DNA of 64,000 bases from positions 6,817,254 to 6,881,253 of the forward strand of contig NC_031500.1 of the NCBI RefSeq assembly GCF_000237925.1. The letters are read 5' to 3'. Below, piece after piece: positions 33,110 through 45,200 of this stretch (positions are counted from its first letter, which is position 1; the number at the start of each line of letters is the position of its first letter). The notes under the pieces are model-generated. The model did no database searches and was not told the origin of the DNA. It was given only the letters and a program-made list of their open reading frames with translations. Position numbers and translations under genes: made by a program. Source of the DNA: Schistosoma mansoni. Taxonomy: Eukaryota > Platyhelminthes > Trematoda > Strigeidida > Schistosomatidae.

Positions 33110-35392
33110 GATAAAACTGGTTCTTCAATTGACGAAAGTGATGCCACCGTAACGAGGAATGATATCGGAAGAATCTTTAATGATATCATGTTGTCGCGAC
33201 GATTTACCGATCGGGACAATTTTGAGACCTGTTTGAAAGAAGTATATAAAGTAATAGCACTTCTGTGATTAGTAATTCTTTTTACAGTATACGCATACTA
33301 ATTGTTATGTCATTATGTAAAAAGAACAATGATAACCCAGCAATAAAGCATTTTTTCGTCAGATATTTTTGTACTTATGGACGTGAATGCAGTTCGTCAG
33401 AATCAGATGCTCAACTTCAGGATGTAAATGATGATAGTGATCAGCATTGTTCCGAAGAGCATCCACCTTCTAACTCACCACCACAACCTGGACAAAGAAG
33501 ATGACTTTAGTCATCTACGTATGCTTCATTCCAAATGAGTTTATCCCTCAGGTATAAATATTGCCACTGCCAATCCGGAATTCGGGTCCGTGAAGTAAAT
33601 GGTGAGTTAAAGGTCACCTCCATTAAAACCATGCACAACCATCTTTGCACAGAAGGGTGCATTCCTGTAGACCCTTCGAGACGATAGTTAACGTCAAGTG
33701 GACGATTATATTTAAGACTGTTTCTATTGAGTAATACGCCAACTCGTAGCTTACGACATTTGGTTTCTTTGAAGTTACACAAACAGCTTACCAGGGACAA
33801 TATGGCCAAAATGCGATCGCAGTTGTACCCAGGTTGTTAAACCCACATTCGAAGTAATTGAGTTTAGACAGCCAAAATATAAACGAGATGTTACAGCGCG
33901 TCCAGCCAAACACCGAAGTAAAGGTATTCGATAAAAATGGAACATACCTATGATTTTCTTCAATTTCAGGGGGAAAATAGTTATTTATCACGCGTTTCCA
34001 GAGGTAGTATGTATTGACTCGGCTTATCAGACCAACAAAGTTGGACAACTAACGAATAATAACAACTTTGTATTGAAGTTTTCCACTGTTCCGACTAGTC
34101 GTTACTGATAGTCTTGAGCAAGAGCAGACCGTTATGTATGCTATTTCTATGCGAGAGCGACGCGAAGACGTCGTAAGACTACTTGGGCACTTCAAAGACA
34201 CGATGTGTGGTACATATGATACACGCACTTTTGTTATGGATTCCGAATAACTGGAATTCTCTACCAGAACACGTAATATCAGCATCTTCTGTTGATATAT
34301 TCAAAGCGAGATTGGACCTCCACATTGTAACAAATTGCAAGGATTAAAATAGGTTAGTAGACCTCCTATCCTTATTACTGAAGACTGGAAGCGACTGAAA
34401 TTACCGCAGTACAGTCTACACACAGTTATGCCGATATACAACTCTATTCGTTCCATGTTTTAAGAGTAGTTTACAGAAAGGTAAGCGTTAACTGTGCAAA
34501 ATATTTGCTGTAGTTCAGAAATGACGACGTCCGCATATACTTGGATCATCTTGTAAAAACCAGGTGATCTGACATGTAAGCTTCGCTTTTCATAGCCTAT
34601 TTTATTCAGACTTACTGGGAAGTACGAGTGCCTGAGAACCCATTTTCCACGGACCTTTGAATACATAAGGGATCACTGGATTGACCGGGAGTCGATTTAG
34701 GCTGGCTGTTACCGGTGACATATACTAAGCCTGGGCAACTACAGAAGCAATCGTGTGGAAATTGCTCATAAACGCTTAAGAGAATGTCTCAGAAGAGGTG
34801 ATTCTCTTTTATCGACGTTCTGGAAAAGAAAGCCCACTGACCTACGTTTGTGTCCATATGACACTAAAAAGGATTTGCAACGTTTTCCGAAACATGAGGT
34901 AAGAAATATAGTTAAATGTACCATTCAATCTGGGTCCCAAGGTCATTTCAAACTCTTTTAAATGAGTTCACAGCTTTCGCAGACAAAATTGTAACTGTAA
35001 GTTATGGACATTTTAGGAAAATGAGACATGAATTCATAGTAGGAGAATACATGCGCTGCTACGACAAGGGCACGATGTACGTTGTTGATACTTCACGTGC
35101 ACGACGTGCTTGTGAGCGTTCCAATGACATGTTGCCATGTAGTCATATTTTGTATGCACATGCCAAAGATCTAATCCGTAGTGTGTGTTTCTTGGTCACT
35201 ATAATCATCATAGATTTATTTAGATATAGCAATCGTTGGACAAAGTACTACACGATCGACTTGGTTTTCCAAACGTTGGACAACATATCAATCTCTGCAG
35301 GGAGTGAAGATCTGTTAGAGAAGTTCACTAATAACTACCACTCAATACATACTCCTGGTGAACCTATGGTTGACAAACACATCCGTTCATGA
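33110..35392 (+). pseudogene. Mutator-like (MULE) transposase remnant, right arm
   Basis: Transposase-derived gene with domains in family order. The N-terminus has RRFTDRDNFETCL. A FAR1-like region at 33,265-33,690 has HFFVRYFCTYGREC, then VREVNGELKVTSIKTMHNH with its His pair. The DDE start is EVVCIDSAYQTNK (first catalytic Asp, about 34,016). Next come MYAISMRERREDVVRLL and RTFVMD (second acidic site). After a LINE tail (34,216-34,347) come YIRDHWIDRES and LGNYRSNRVEIAHKRL (34,660-34,790), and a SWIM zinc finger, CERSNDMLPCSH (about 35,105-35,150). Stops and frame changes break it several times. A possible 46-nt intron follows FETCLKE (33,239-33,284). It is not active as read. MULE/FAR1 membership is inferred from motifs only. 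Confidence 0.65.
34216..34347 (+). pseudogene. LINE 3' coding tail within the right MULE remnant
   Basis: Mirror of 22,194-22,325. It encodes WNSLPEHV..ASSVD and FKARLDLH and ends at TAA. It lies between the RTFVMD and HWIDRES motifs of the transposase. Confidence 0.5.
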
Positions 35393-35517
35393 TTTGAATT
35401 GTTCGAAGTCATTTGCGCACAAGTTATGAGTTCCATTGGTTATTAGTGAACTTCCTCAGCAGACTTTCGCTCTGTGGAGCTTCACGTGCCATTTGTTCAA
35501 AATGATCAAGTCAAAGC

Positions 35518-35718
35518 TTGGTAATGATACCTACAATTTCATTGACAATGTTCGACAAAAAGAAAAATGGTTTACACTTTTGTGTTACAAACGCAGTATC
35601 AAAACAGCCAAATAGACAAACGGATTCCCTATGTCACAGCAATCATCCAACCTATGAATCCATAGTGCGTGCCGATGGTTTAACAATAATGTTTGCTGAA
35701 TTAAAAGCCTACAGTTAG
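35518..35718 (+). other. ORF after the SWIM finger, right arm
   Basis: A 66-codon ORF (TDSLCHSNHPTYESIVRADG) may be a C-terminal continuation of the transposase. Its identical mirror is at 20823-21023. No motif supports this. Confidence 0.2.
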
Positions 35719-35893
35719 GTCTGAGAACACTTGCGAAGCCAGCTGAAAATCAGATGGACAGGAGATAATTATTTCAGTTTAAATGTTTACCGGAAACTAA
35801 TATAAAAGCAGCGACTGGTATTTAATTACAGGTCTAAAATGCGTTTTGCTCACCTTTCCATTGGATCACCATCCGCGCTTATTTACTTTATCT

Positions 35894-36250
35894 TGTAGCT
35901 CTAAATAAATCCCAAAAATCAATAGCTCTGTCAGTGTTCGACATTGGGCGCTGACCACATTGGTTTTAGCGGACTCATTTAGCTGAAGGCGCTCGGTCAT
36001 GCATCCGTACCAGACCACGTTTCAGAACGGTGTGCGAAACGTCTCCCACGATCATTAGCCAGATTAGACCAGTCACTTCTCGATATGTTGATAACCTATC
36101 AAATACATCTTCCAACCTCCGCGCTTCTGACTTTTGATTTTACTGGGTGGGCGCGATTCGATTATAGAAGGTGTCACTGGTAAAGTGTTGTCAAATCACC
36201 ATGCTGGTGGTATCTTCAATCTCTTCAGTCGTGTAGGAATGTCTGACCTG
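35894..36250 (+). repeat. LTR-like dispersed repeat, copy in right arm
   Basis: Mirror of 20,291-20,647. It starts TGTAGCTCTAAATAAA. GATTATAGAAGGTGTCACTGG around 36,160 corresponds to the TATA region of the 60.3-kb copy. Confidence 0.5.
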
Positions 36251-36350
36251 CAACATCCATGGCTTATGTTGTTTGGTTCTCTGGACAGGTTGCACTTCGG
36301 AACCGTGAACTCAAAAAGTCCATGAATATATAAAGACTGCTGTCCCAATT

Positions 36351-36601
36351 TTCCTATTTTGGGGAAAATTTTGACCGTTTTGGGTAAATTTTGAGGAAGC
36401 CGCAATGGAAAATTTTGGTGAATTGGCATAAAACCCCCGAAATTTCCCCAGGTCCGGGGAAAATCCACAAAATGTTCGGGTAAATTTTGAGTTTTCTCCA
36501 ATATTTCCCCAGAATCTTATAACACTTTGGGTTTTCTCCCCCAAATTTCCCAAAACTTTGGAGAAAACCCGAAAATTCACCAAAGTTTCCCCAAAATAAG
36601 G
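36351..36601. repeat. Quasi-palindrome rich in GGGG/CCCC runs (right arm)
   Basis: Mirror of 19,940-20,190. 36,602-38,111 carries no recognised gene. Confidence 0.5.
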
Positions 36602-38550
36602 AGATTTGGACGTGAACTGACTTTGAATTGTCCTGTGGAGTTTGTAACTACTGGTACATATTTTACTTTCAGTCCCATATGAGGTATAACTAATTGTCAG
36701 TTACGGCGTCAGCATGCAAGCTAGACACGCCTTGGTTGATTTCCGAATATCATCACATGCGCTCTCGGACAATCTGGTCAGCTGAGATTATAACAATCAT
36801 ACATTTCAATGAGCTCTCTAGATCGCTTTTAATAGTACTAATTTTTCTATTAGCTATCTTGGCAAGAATATCGGCAACCTAGAAATCGAATTCAGTCTAA
36901 ACTCTAGAGTACAAGAAGTAGTAACGCTATGTTTGCCTAGTATCTGGGAAAAGCTTCACATTATTATATCTTTCGCACATGGATCAGATTTATTTCCTGC
37001 AGTATGATGACTCGGCTTATATATCTAACTGTAGATTGTAATATTAACAGCTGATTATGTGTTATTATCACTTAAAGCATATATTTAACAATTACATCCC
37101 TAAAGACAACTCATATCCTCACTATTAACCCATTTCTGGCATAGTAGTAGAAAAAAACAGTGAGAATCAGCCGAAACTGCAATAAAGAAGGGAAAAACAT
37201 CAAATCTTATTTTGGTATCGTTACTTGGTGCGCAGTATTTGCAGCCTTGACGACAATAAAGTTTTTATGACGATATGTACTAAAATGATGTTATTTCATC
37301 TACAAGTAAACTATTTGTCTACTCTAAGTTTATAACTAAATGGAAATCATTGCAAGTCTGCGATGCAATTGTAGAGAAACTATTGTAACAGCACTTGGAT
37401 AATGGATTTTCAAGGACTTCGCGATACCATGTACCGCAAAATGGAAAAACCATTTTTCACTTAGTTTTAAGATCAGAAAATATACACTCGAACTTATTTG
37501 TGATTAACTTCAACGTTTGGCTGTATACATAGCAGAAGTAAAAAAGTAGCTTAAAAAGTGTCGCGATACCACAGTGTCGTTACCCAGTATCTACGTACCA
37601 TAAGTCTATGCAGCCCGCCAAACTCTTGGAGTGATTAAGGCAAATCTGCAATGTTATTCATTTACGCTTACCTATAGTCGACTCTCGATAAAAGTAATGG
37701 TCTCTTTTCAATCTTTGCAAGGGTGACATTATTCGGTTTTCTAAATAAGGCTTCTCTCTGGTTTACATTTATATTTGTACATATTTTTTATACTATTTTT
37801 AATACCATACAGAACACCACTTTGCCTCGGGCTTTACCTTGACTAGGTTTATTTTGGGTCGCTATTTTAGACTTGCCAATTTTTATCTATGTTATCCAGC
37901 CTCAGAAAATTGATTTTTTTTCGAATAATTTAAATGGCCTGACATGGGGGACAACTCATGAGTTAAGGCATCTGGAATCCACCTCTGATTAAAACTTTTT
38001 ATCTCGTCGAATTAAACTCACATGTGAGATACCCACTTAATAGGATTACGAATTTATCATTTTGCCTGTCGGTAACTCAATTGGATTCTAAGTTGTAACC
38101 TTCGTAACTGTGTGAAATGGTGTGTCCATCTAAGCTCGGTTTGGACCAAGCCCTCATGCAGGTTTTTTGCTACCGAGGTCGTTCCGATGCGTACCATAAG
38201 TGTGAAGTTGTTTAAAAGTTACAACCTACTTCCGACCGAGTTTATTGGATTAAAACATAAAATTCTTCATTCGCTCAATAGCATTTTCTTCAAACACGAT
38301 TTTGAAACTTTGATGGACGTAATCGAGAACTGTTTGTTTCTTGTGACCTTTCTTCAGGTAGAAGAAGCGCATATTTGCTTTCAGAGGTGTGATTCTTGTC
38401 GCATTTATTCCAGATTTGGAGGCCAAACGTAGACTGTTCAATAATGGGAGTGGTCACGAAGTTGTGAGTTTTAGGTCTGATTCAGTATTATTGCAGTTAT
38501 ATATGCTACCAGATTAACAGACGTAATCCAGTAGTATGGACGGGCAATTA

Positions 38551-38830
38551 TGTGACTGTCTCATCTACGTGATTATATGTCGGAGTCACATCAGTGCCCA
38601 TACTGACTCATCCTGCGTATCCGGCAGGAATGTTCTTTTGGAGCACGTTATAAGAATGTATTCTTGGTGGTAAGAGAATAGTATTTTTGGTATAAAAGCA
38701 AGTGGATACATAGACTGACGGTTCCTACACGACCGAGACATTCTGTATCAATTAAGCGTTCCTGAATTTACTTGTTCTGACCTTCTTCAAGTTTTCATAA
38801 TTTAATGGGAGCCTTCTGAGTAATATATTT
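38551..38830 (+). repeat. LTR-like sequence abutting the right arm
   Basis: It starts TGTGACTGTCTC exactly where the inverted arm ends and contains a TATAAAAG box at 38,691. The layout (TG start, TATA about 140 bp in) resembles a solo or 5' LTR of a schistosome Gypsy-type element. No second LTR or target duplication was found, so the 3' limit is a guess. Confidence 0.4.
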
Positions 38831-40479
38831 AGCTTGAAGTGCTTGTGGTTATGGAACAGTGCCCCAACAGAGTGACAACTGGAGCGGTTCCCACAGCACC
38901 TACCAAACCAAAGCAAACCTAAGACCCTTTTTTAAGAACTTCAACAACTGCTCTTATTACAACTTCAGTTGGGGAGTTCCATGACTTATTGACTCAAACA
39001 GTGAAAAAAGTCTGCACGAAATGTCTCTCGAGTTTGCCCGTGTTCTACGCTCAGTGAATGCTCTCGCAAATGCAGTATGCTACTAAAATAAACCGTTGGT
39101 TTGTTGAGATGTAGAGAATTATGAGCGACATGATCATCTCCCTCATAACTCCCTGTACTGCTTTAGATGCATATTTAGAACTTCTGGAAGAAATTACTAT
39201 GTTCTATGTTTTAGTCTGGGTTTCACTTCTGTTGATTTTTTCTGATATATCTAGAGAGATAGATATGCTTCTCAAGCTAAAGAGACTTAATACAGCGGTT
39301 TCAACAGATGAAGCATCGAGTAAAAATGTAAATGGTCTTGGATAGTTTATGGAGCCAAGCTGCCTAATATCCCAAAAAGGAACGTAAACAGACAGCAGGC
39401 TTTATTGACTGCAGAATGTTAGTCGAAAGAGGAACATGGTGCACCATAAGGAGTTTCCCTCGGGTTATTTACAATGTAGGAAAGTACAGCACTTGACCAG
39501 CTGAAAAGTGCGAGGTTGGCAGAGTATTATCAATGTCAATCATTAGCCTTTGTACTTACTGGTACTTAAAGGGGAAGTCTCTGGCAGTCTGATAGTGTAT
39601 CCTGTGTAGGGCCACCTGAAAAATCCACATATTGTCTGGTCCACGTATCTCCCGCCAAAGTTAAATATAATCGTGGTCGTAACAGGGTTCGAGAATCTAG
39701 AATATTAGCTAGGTTACCTGGGGGGCAATGAGAAGAGGAGTTACCCAGGTAATGAAACTTAGAGCACTCCTGCCTATTTGATTTGAGATCTATACAGTCA
39801 AGCACCCACAAACGCTAGAGGAATTCAGTGATCTACTCTAACGAGTGCCTTAGATAAATCAAAGAGGCCGATAACGATAGGAAGATTAATTTTGGGTGAG
39901 AAAGTCCAGTAATCCCAGTCAATCAATAGTTTCCTGACATATGATTGACCTGAGAGCCAGTCATTTCACAAATTGAAGAGCATAAGGTTGTTATAACAGT
40001 TGTCACTTATTTTCAAACGACAATAAGTCTTTGATAAGACGAAGTGCTTAGTGTGGTCAAAAACGAAGTTTTTTGGATGTACGAGAATGTTTCCCATTTT
40101 GACTGAACCAGAGCGTAATACACGATTATGAGGGGGCCACCTCAACATGCACCATCCTCATGAGTGGGTGGCAACTGAGAGGTAGTGAGGGGAGTCATTC
40201 AAAACGCGTTACGACACAACGTACCTAATGGCAATTATACACACGAAAGTGAGGGTTTTGGATTAAGCGAGGTACGGAACGCTTGCTACAGGTCAAACAC
40301 ATAGCACACAAACCAAGGAGTTTCAACTCATAAAGGGACAAACGGAGAAAATCCTACAAATGTATAAATGGAAGAGATCTCTAATTTTAACTTCCCGAGT
40401 CATTTAAACCAGGAGCCCGTGAAGAGTCTGGAGATGCTCAACTAACTCCCGGCTTAGTTTCGAAGAGACTAAAACAATT
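38831..40479. other. No gene recognised
   Basis: This has mixed repeat-like sequence. A plus ORF at 39121-39345 with a hydrophobic middle and minus ORFs at 39566-39811 and 39966-40148 show no motif. Confidence 0.35.
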
Positions 40480-41420
40480 GAACTCATGAAAGTCACCAGG
40501 ACGTGAAAAAACCTGATGTACAATCCTAAAACCGTGAAGATTGAAATCAACTGCCAAGAGGAGAGAAGCAGGCCACTTTCTACCCAATCTCCAAAGAGGG
40601 GAGTACAAAAGATTCAGCCTGTTACAGACCAGTTGTATTAATCCCAATACAATCGAAGAACTGGCTAATGAACAAATGAGGGAACATGCGGATAAAAACT
40701 TCAGCCTCCATGAAAGTCCAACTAGGGGTTCAAGAAAGACTGGTTATGTGCTCTCAATCTTTGGTCCACTCTCGTTCTTGATCCTTACCAACTATTTTTT
40801 TAGATAAAATAAGCTCAGTAGCACTGATCTATGCAAACGATAGAAAGAATGAGAGGTCCTAGAAAAGCGGAGATTAACCTAATCTCCAAGAAAGATTTGT
40901 TAACATAGAAAAATAGGCCGTAGACAATGAGTTAAAACCTAATTTGCTGAAATATCATGTTATGAACATTCTGCTTCACTATTTAATCATACGTACGGCC
41001 TCACCTCAAAGTCCATAACGTCATTGCACCTCCTCAATTTAAAAGAAACATAAATCTCTCAGATTATTCACAGATACTGGGAACCAAGTGGGTTATAAGG
41101 CCAAAATATAAATCTCACAAGGATAGGCCCAAACACGTGGGATTATTCTCGCTGAGCTATACGAGAGTAAGATGTTACATTTTAATTATGCTAAGTCACT
41201 TGAAGACAAGCATATTTACAGAACTTCACCGCTACGCTCTTCGAGGCAGGCAGCGAAAATTTGTGCATCAAAGAGAGAAACCCCAGGTACACTCACACTT
41301 TTCTTATTAGGCGTTGCATTCGCAACGTTCTTTCGGACGAAGTGACCACAGCCCATTCAGTGGATAGATTCAAGAGGAGTTTCAACAAGCACGAGCTCAC
41401 CCGTAGATGAAGACTCCCTC
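40480..41420 (+). pseudogene. Decayed CR1-like LINE RT
   Basis: Plus-strand readings in changing frames give the RT start (YPISKEGSTKDSACYRPV) near 40,580-40,640. At about 41,290-41,400 they give the usual C-terminal block (FLIRRCIRNVLSDEVTTAHS then VDRFKRSFNKHE). The core between is unrecognisable. The class is inferred from the two blocks. Confidence 0.55.
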
Positions 41421-42258
41421 TTGAGTCAGCCGTGTCCGATGCGTGTCTCCTAAATTGTCACAGTTGTTATTACCGCTTATCAGTACCTACTTCTAATCTT
41501 TCTAATTGGCATCTACATTTATCCTCTAATGATATCTATTCAGTATCCTTCACATTATTATTAAGTAAATTATTTGTTTATTCTCGAAAAAATTGTGTTC
41601 TCTCAACACTGGTATTATCAATCTATTTTTTCCACACATTACAACCAACCAACTGCCTGCCCGGTAATAAGATAACCTTACTAACCTGAGGCAAACTCGC
41701 TCGACTACAAGATATACAAATCCATCAAGAACTATCACACTAACTATAATCTGTGCATTCAGGAGGCTAGTCTTCCACCAAATGAACATTACTAACTGCC
41801 CACATTAATGCCAAAACGACAAGATGCGAGCGAAAATAAAACAATCGGTTTATGAAAGCTTGTGACAAAGACATTGGATATTGGGCAACGACCAGAACGC
41901 ACTACACAAATAAATCATGTTATTTGTCTTGACGAGCTCTTTCAACAAAACTTTGCTCATGCAGGCTAAAAATAGTTGCGCAAAATGGTACTAAACAGGG
42001 GAAAGCATAACCATTTATAACCTTACGTTGGACTTACATTGGACCAGGGATTGTGACACAGCTCGAAAATAACGCTACAAAATATGTTCAATCAAGGTTA
42101 TCACATTTTAGCTGAGCTGTTAGTGTATTATTTATTTTCTTAACCTATTTTCCTAATAAAGAACGCTCCTAAAACTAAAAAACCTCTCTGGGGTTATTGT
42201 TAGTCCATGTGAAAATGATCCACTTAGTTGGTGTTATAATAGCATAACTGAATTTTAG
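41421..42258. other. Upstream of the first AKTIP exon found
   Basis: AT-rich. The earlier AKTIP exon(s) should lie here or further upstream but were not found; none of the short ORFs encodes the expected N-terminal part of the UEV fold. Confidence 0.35.
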
Positions 42259-45200
42259 AATGGCTCGGGATTATTTCTGTTCGAAGTGGTTACTATTTTG
42301 GAGGAGTTTTCGATTTTGTCTTATCTCTACCTGATGATTTTCCATCGACAAAACTGCCGGTGAGTAAATGTTTCAGGTGTCAGTTTTTAGAAATGTGGAT
42401 AAATGTTTACCTACCCACTTTACTCACTTCTAATAAAAGAGATCCCTTATTTATTTTTTCTCGATTTCATAATAAAGTTTGCTCATATGGCCAGCCGTGT
42501 GAATCGATTTCAGCCTGTTTACTCGGCGCACTTCCTTCCAGTCTGATATATTCTCTACTCCGTTTGTTTAGTCAGATATAACGTAAACTTGAGGTCTGCA
42601 AAAAATTCATGTTTAGCCCATTAGATAAAATACTGACGTGGTTTTCAACATAAAATCCTGACTTTATTAGTTCATCGTTGGTTCTAGCTGTTGTTTTGAA
42701 GGCGTGAGTTTACAAGTGACTAAGTGTTTAATTCCGTTGGTGCAGTTGGCGGTCGGCTACTAGTCATCCACTTTTTGTTTGCTATACAGAGGGTTGCATG
42801 TCCTTTGAACCTTGTTAATGTTAGGCACTTCTGCAAGGATTACAGGAGCCTGTGCCTACGTACAATCTTCGTGTTGGGTTGTTAGAATTAGTCGAAAAGT
42901 TCGTACATTTAAGTAGTCTTATGGATCCTGGTGGTGGCGTAACTGATGGTATCAATCTGCTTACAGTGAAGCCGGGAGAGAATGCGGTCGGAAGTATACT
43001 TATCGCCCTATAGTTACTGGATAGATTATGTGAGCCCTTTTTAAAAATGGAGACGACGGTCATTTTATTCTTGGGTGTTGCAACACTAACCCTCAAGCCC
43101 CTCCAAAAAGCCTTGAAAGAGGTACGCCACTATCCTTTAAAAGAGCGGAGTGTACGTTGCTTGAGCCTGGTGGCTTGTAGTGCTCTAAACGTTGAAGTTT
43201 TTTTGTGGTCCTCCTCTGTGTATAATATTGTCAGTCGTCGTTGGTTAAGTAGAACAAGATAGTCTTACTCATGTTGCTGGGGAAAATCGGAGTTTGATCT
43301 GTCTTTCATACTCTATCCATCGTCCAAAACACTACCGGATGTTACTAAGTGGGACTCTATAATTTTCACAGTTTTTTGATACGTTCATTAACTGTGCCAA
43401 TATTTCGCAACTCCAACCTCAACATCGTGGACGAAACTATTTTCTTTTCTTTGCCACCCTGCTAACTCGACTAGGAACACCAGTTTTACAGATAAAACTT
43501 TCTGATCTTAACACAGTGTAATTAATCAAAATGCACTAAATTTGTCGGTGGTGCATCAATAAAAAATAACTGGAATGTTTGAGATGACTGATTGCCATTG
43601 AAGCAAAATATCTTAAAAATAAATGGAGGTTATATGAATGGTGGTCACACTGAATAACAAACTGCAATAGAGTCTCAACCTAATTGATATTTATTTGATT
43701 TTCATAAGTTGTAATTTGATATTGTAAGTCCCTAACATTTTTTCACTAAGGTTCTCATCCAAGGTCAAATACTTGCTGATTGTTTAGTGGTTAAAATACC
43801 CAACCCTGTTTTAATTGCTTTGGTCTATACAGATGTTTTATGTTATAGGGTCAGGGTATTAGCACTGAGCTCAAGTCAACTCATCTAGTTGTTGTCAATT
43901 TGTTCTCACTACAGAAGACTAGTCACCAAACTTTCTATTGTTTCCCTTAACAATGATCAGAATATGTTATCAAATAATCGGAGAACTGGGATGTGCGTCA
44001 ACCTAGTCATACTCCGTTTATATTATTTCTTTTTACATTCAACTGTTATGTCCTTTATCACTACTGTCTTCATTGTATCTCACGTTAACATAAATCAAGA
44101 TAAGACTGAACTGGTTACAAGATATATTCTAAATAGACAGGAACAACAATTTACAGTAAATAAAATAGAATTTACATGAAGAACATATTGTGTATTTTTA
44201 ATTTGTTCACTAGCGTTTAATGATTGAAAATAAGCCAGTTGGCATATCAGATTTTAGTTTGAACTGAACATACAATCGTTAGACACTAGTCGTGCTGATG
44301 CCAACTAAATACAAGTGTGCCTAATAAGACCTTATTTATTAGGTCACTGGATTGTGTGGCCTTTGTGTAGGGATGGGTAAACTAATCAGCCCTATAGTTT
44401 CATTCAGTTCTATCTTTCGTTAAACTAATCAGCCCTATAGTTTCATTCAGTTCTATCTTTCGTTCAGACCATTAACTGGGTCAAACAAGTTAGTTCCTGT
44501 CGTCAGTTACGATCAATTCCATAGTATCCCTAGCCTTTGAAAAACAACGGTTTAAGGACGGAAGTATATGTTGTCACTTGGTAAAGGAGTTCATATTTGT
44601 ATGAAAAGTTAATAAATTGGTGGTTATGTTTTAAAATCGTTTGTATCAAAAAGCAATGTCGGATTGTAAGTTGTCCTTGTGGCCAATGTAGAACTATCTG
44701 TAGGGTATCTAAATATGTTTTTTGTGCTGTAAAAGGATTTTATTTTCTTAAACTAAAGTACCTAGTGATGTACAGATATTAGTTCTTCACATATACCTAG
44801 GTCAAAAACTTTTGTAATGCTTTTATAGATTGGGAGTGTAAATTGTTTCTCATGTATCTCGTTCTTTTCATTTTAGAAGCTCTATTTATCTAAAGAATTT
44901 TATCATCCTCATGTAGACTGGATTACTGGAGAGGTGAGCGTGTACACGGAATTTCCGATATGGAATCCAGAAAAACACCATATTTGGCATATTCTTCATT
45001 ATTTTAAACGGTTGTTAACTAGTCCAACAAGTATTATGGTTTCAGCACTTGCAGAACAAACTGCTTGTATCAAAAACATGAAAGATATGAAGTATGCTAA
45101 TCCAGAAGCAGCTAACGCACTGATTCACCATCCAGAAGAATTTGATACTCGGGCTAAAGGATGTGTCACTAAACTCTCTGTATGGACGCAGCCATCACAG

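Larger units (their letters stand above)
32541..38551 (-). repeat. Right arm of the 6,011-bp inverted duplication
   Basis: This is the reverse complement of 17,990-24,000. At its inner edge the LTR-like repeat is cut in the middle and joined to unrelated spacer DNA. At its outer edge (38,551) an LTR-like sequence starting TGTGACTG begins at once. The arm therefore looks like the derived copy. Confidence 0.95.

Noticed and set aside
17990-38551. Whole inverted structure as one giant transposon with 6-kb terminal inverted repeats
   Set aside because: No target duplication at the outer ends, each arm is a patchwork of older elements, and the inner edge cuts an LTR-like repeat; inverted duplication explains it better.
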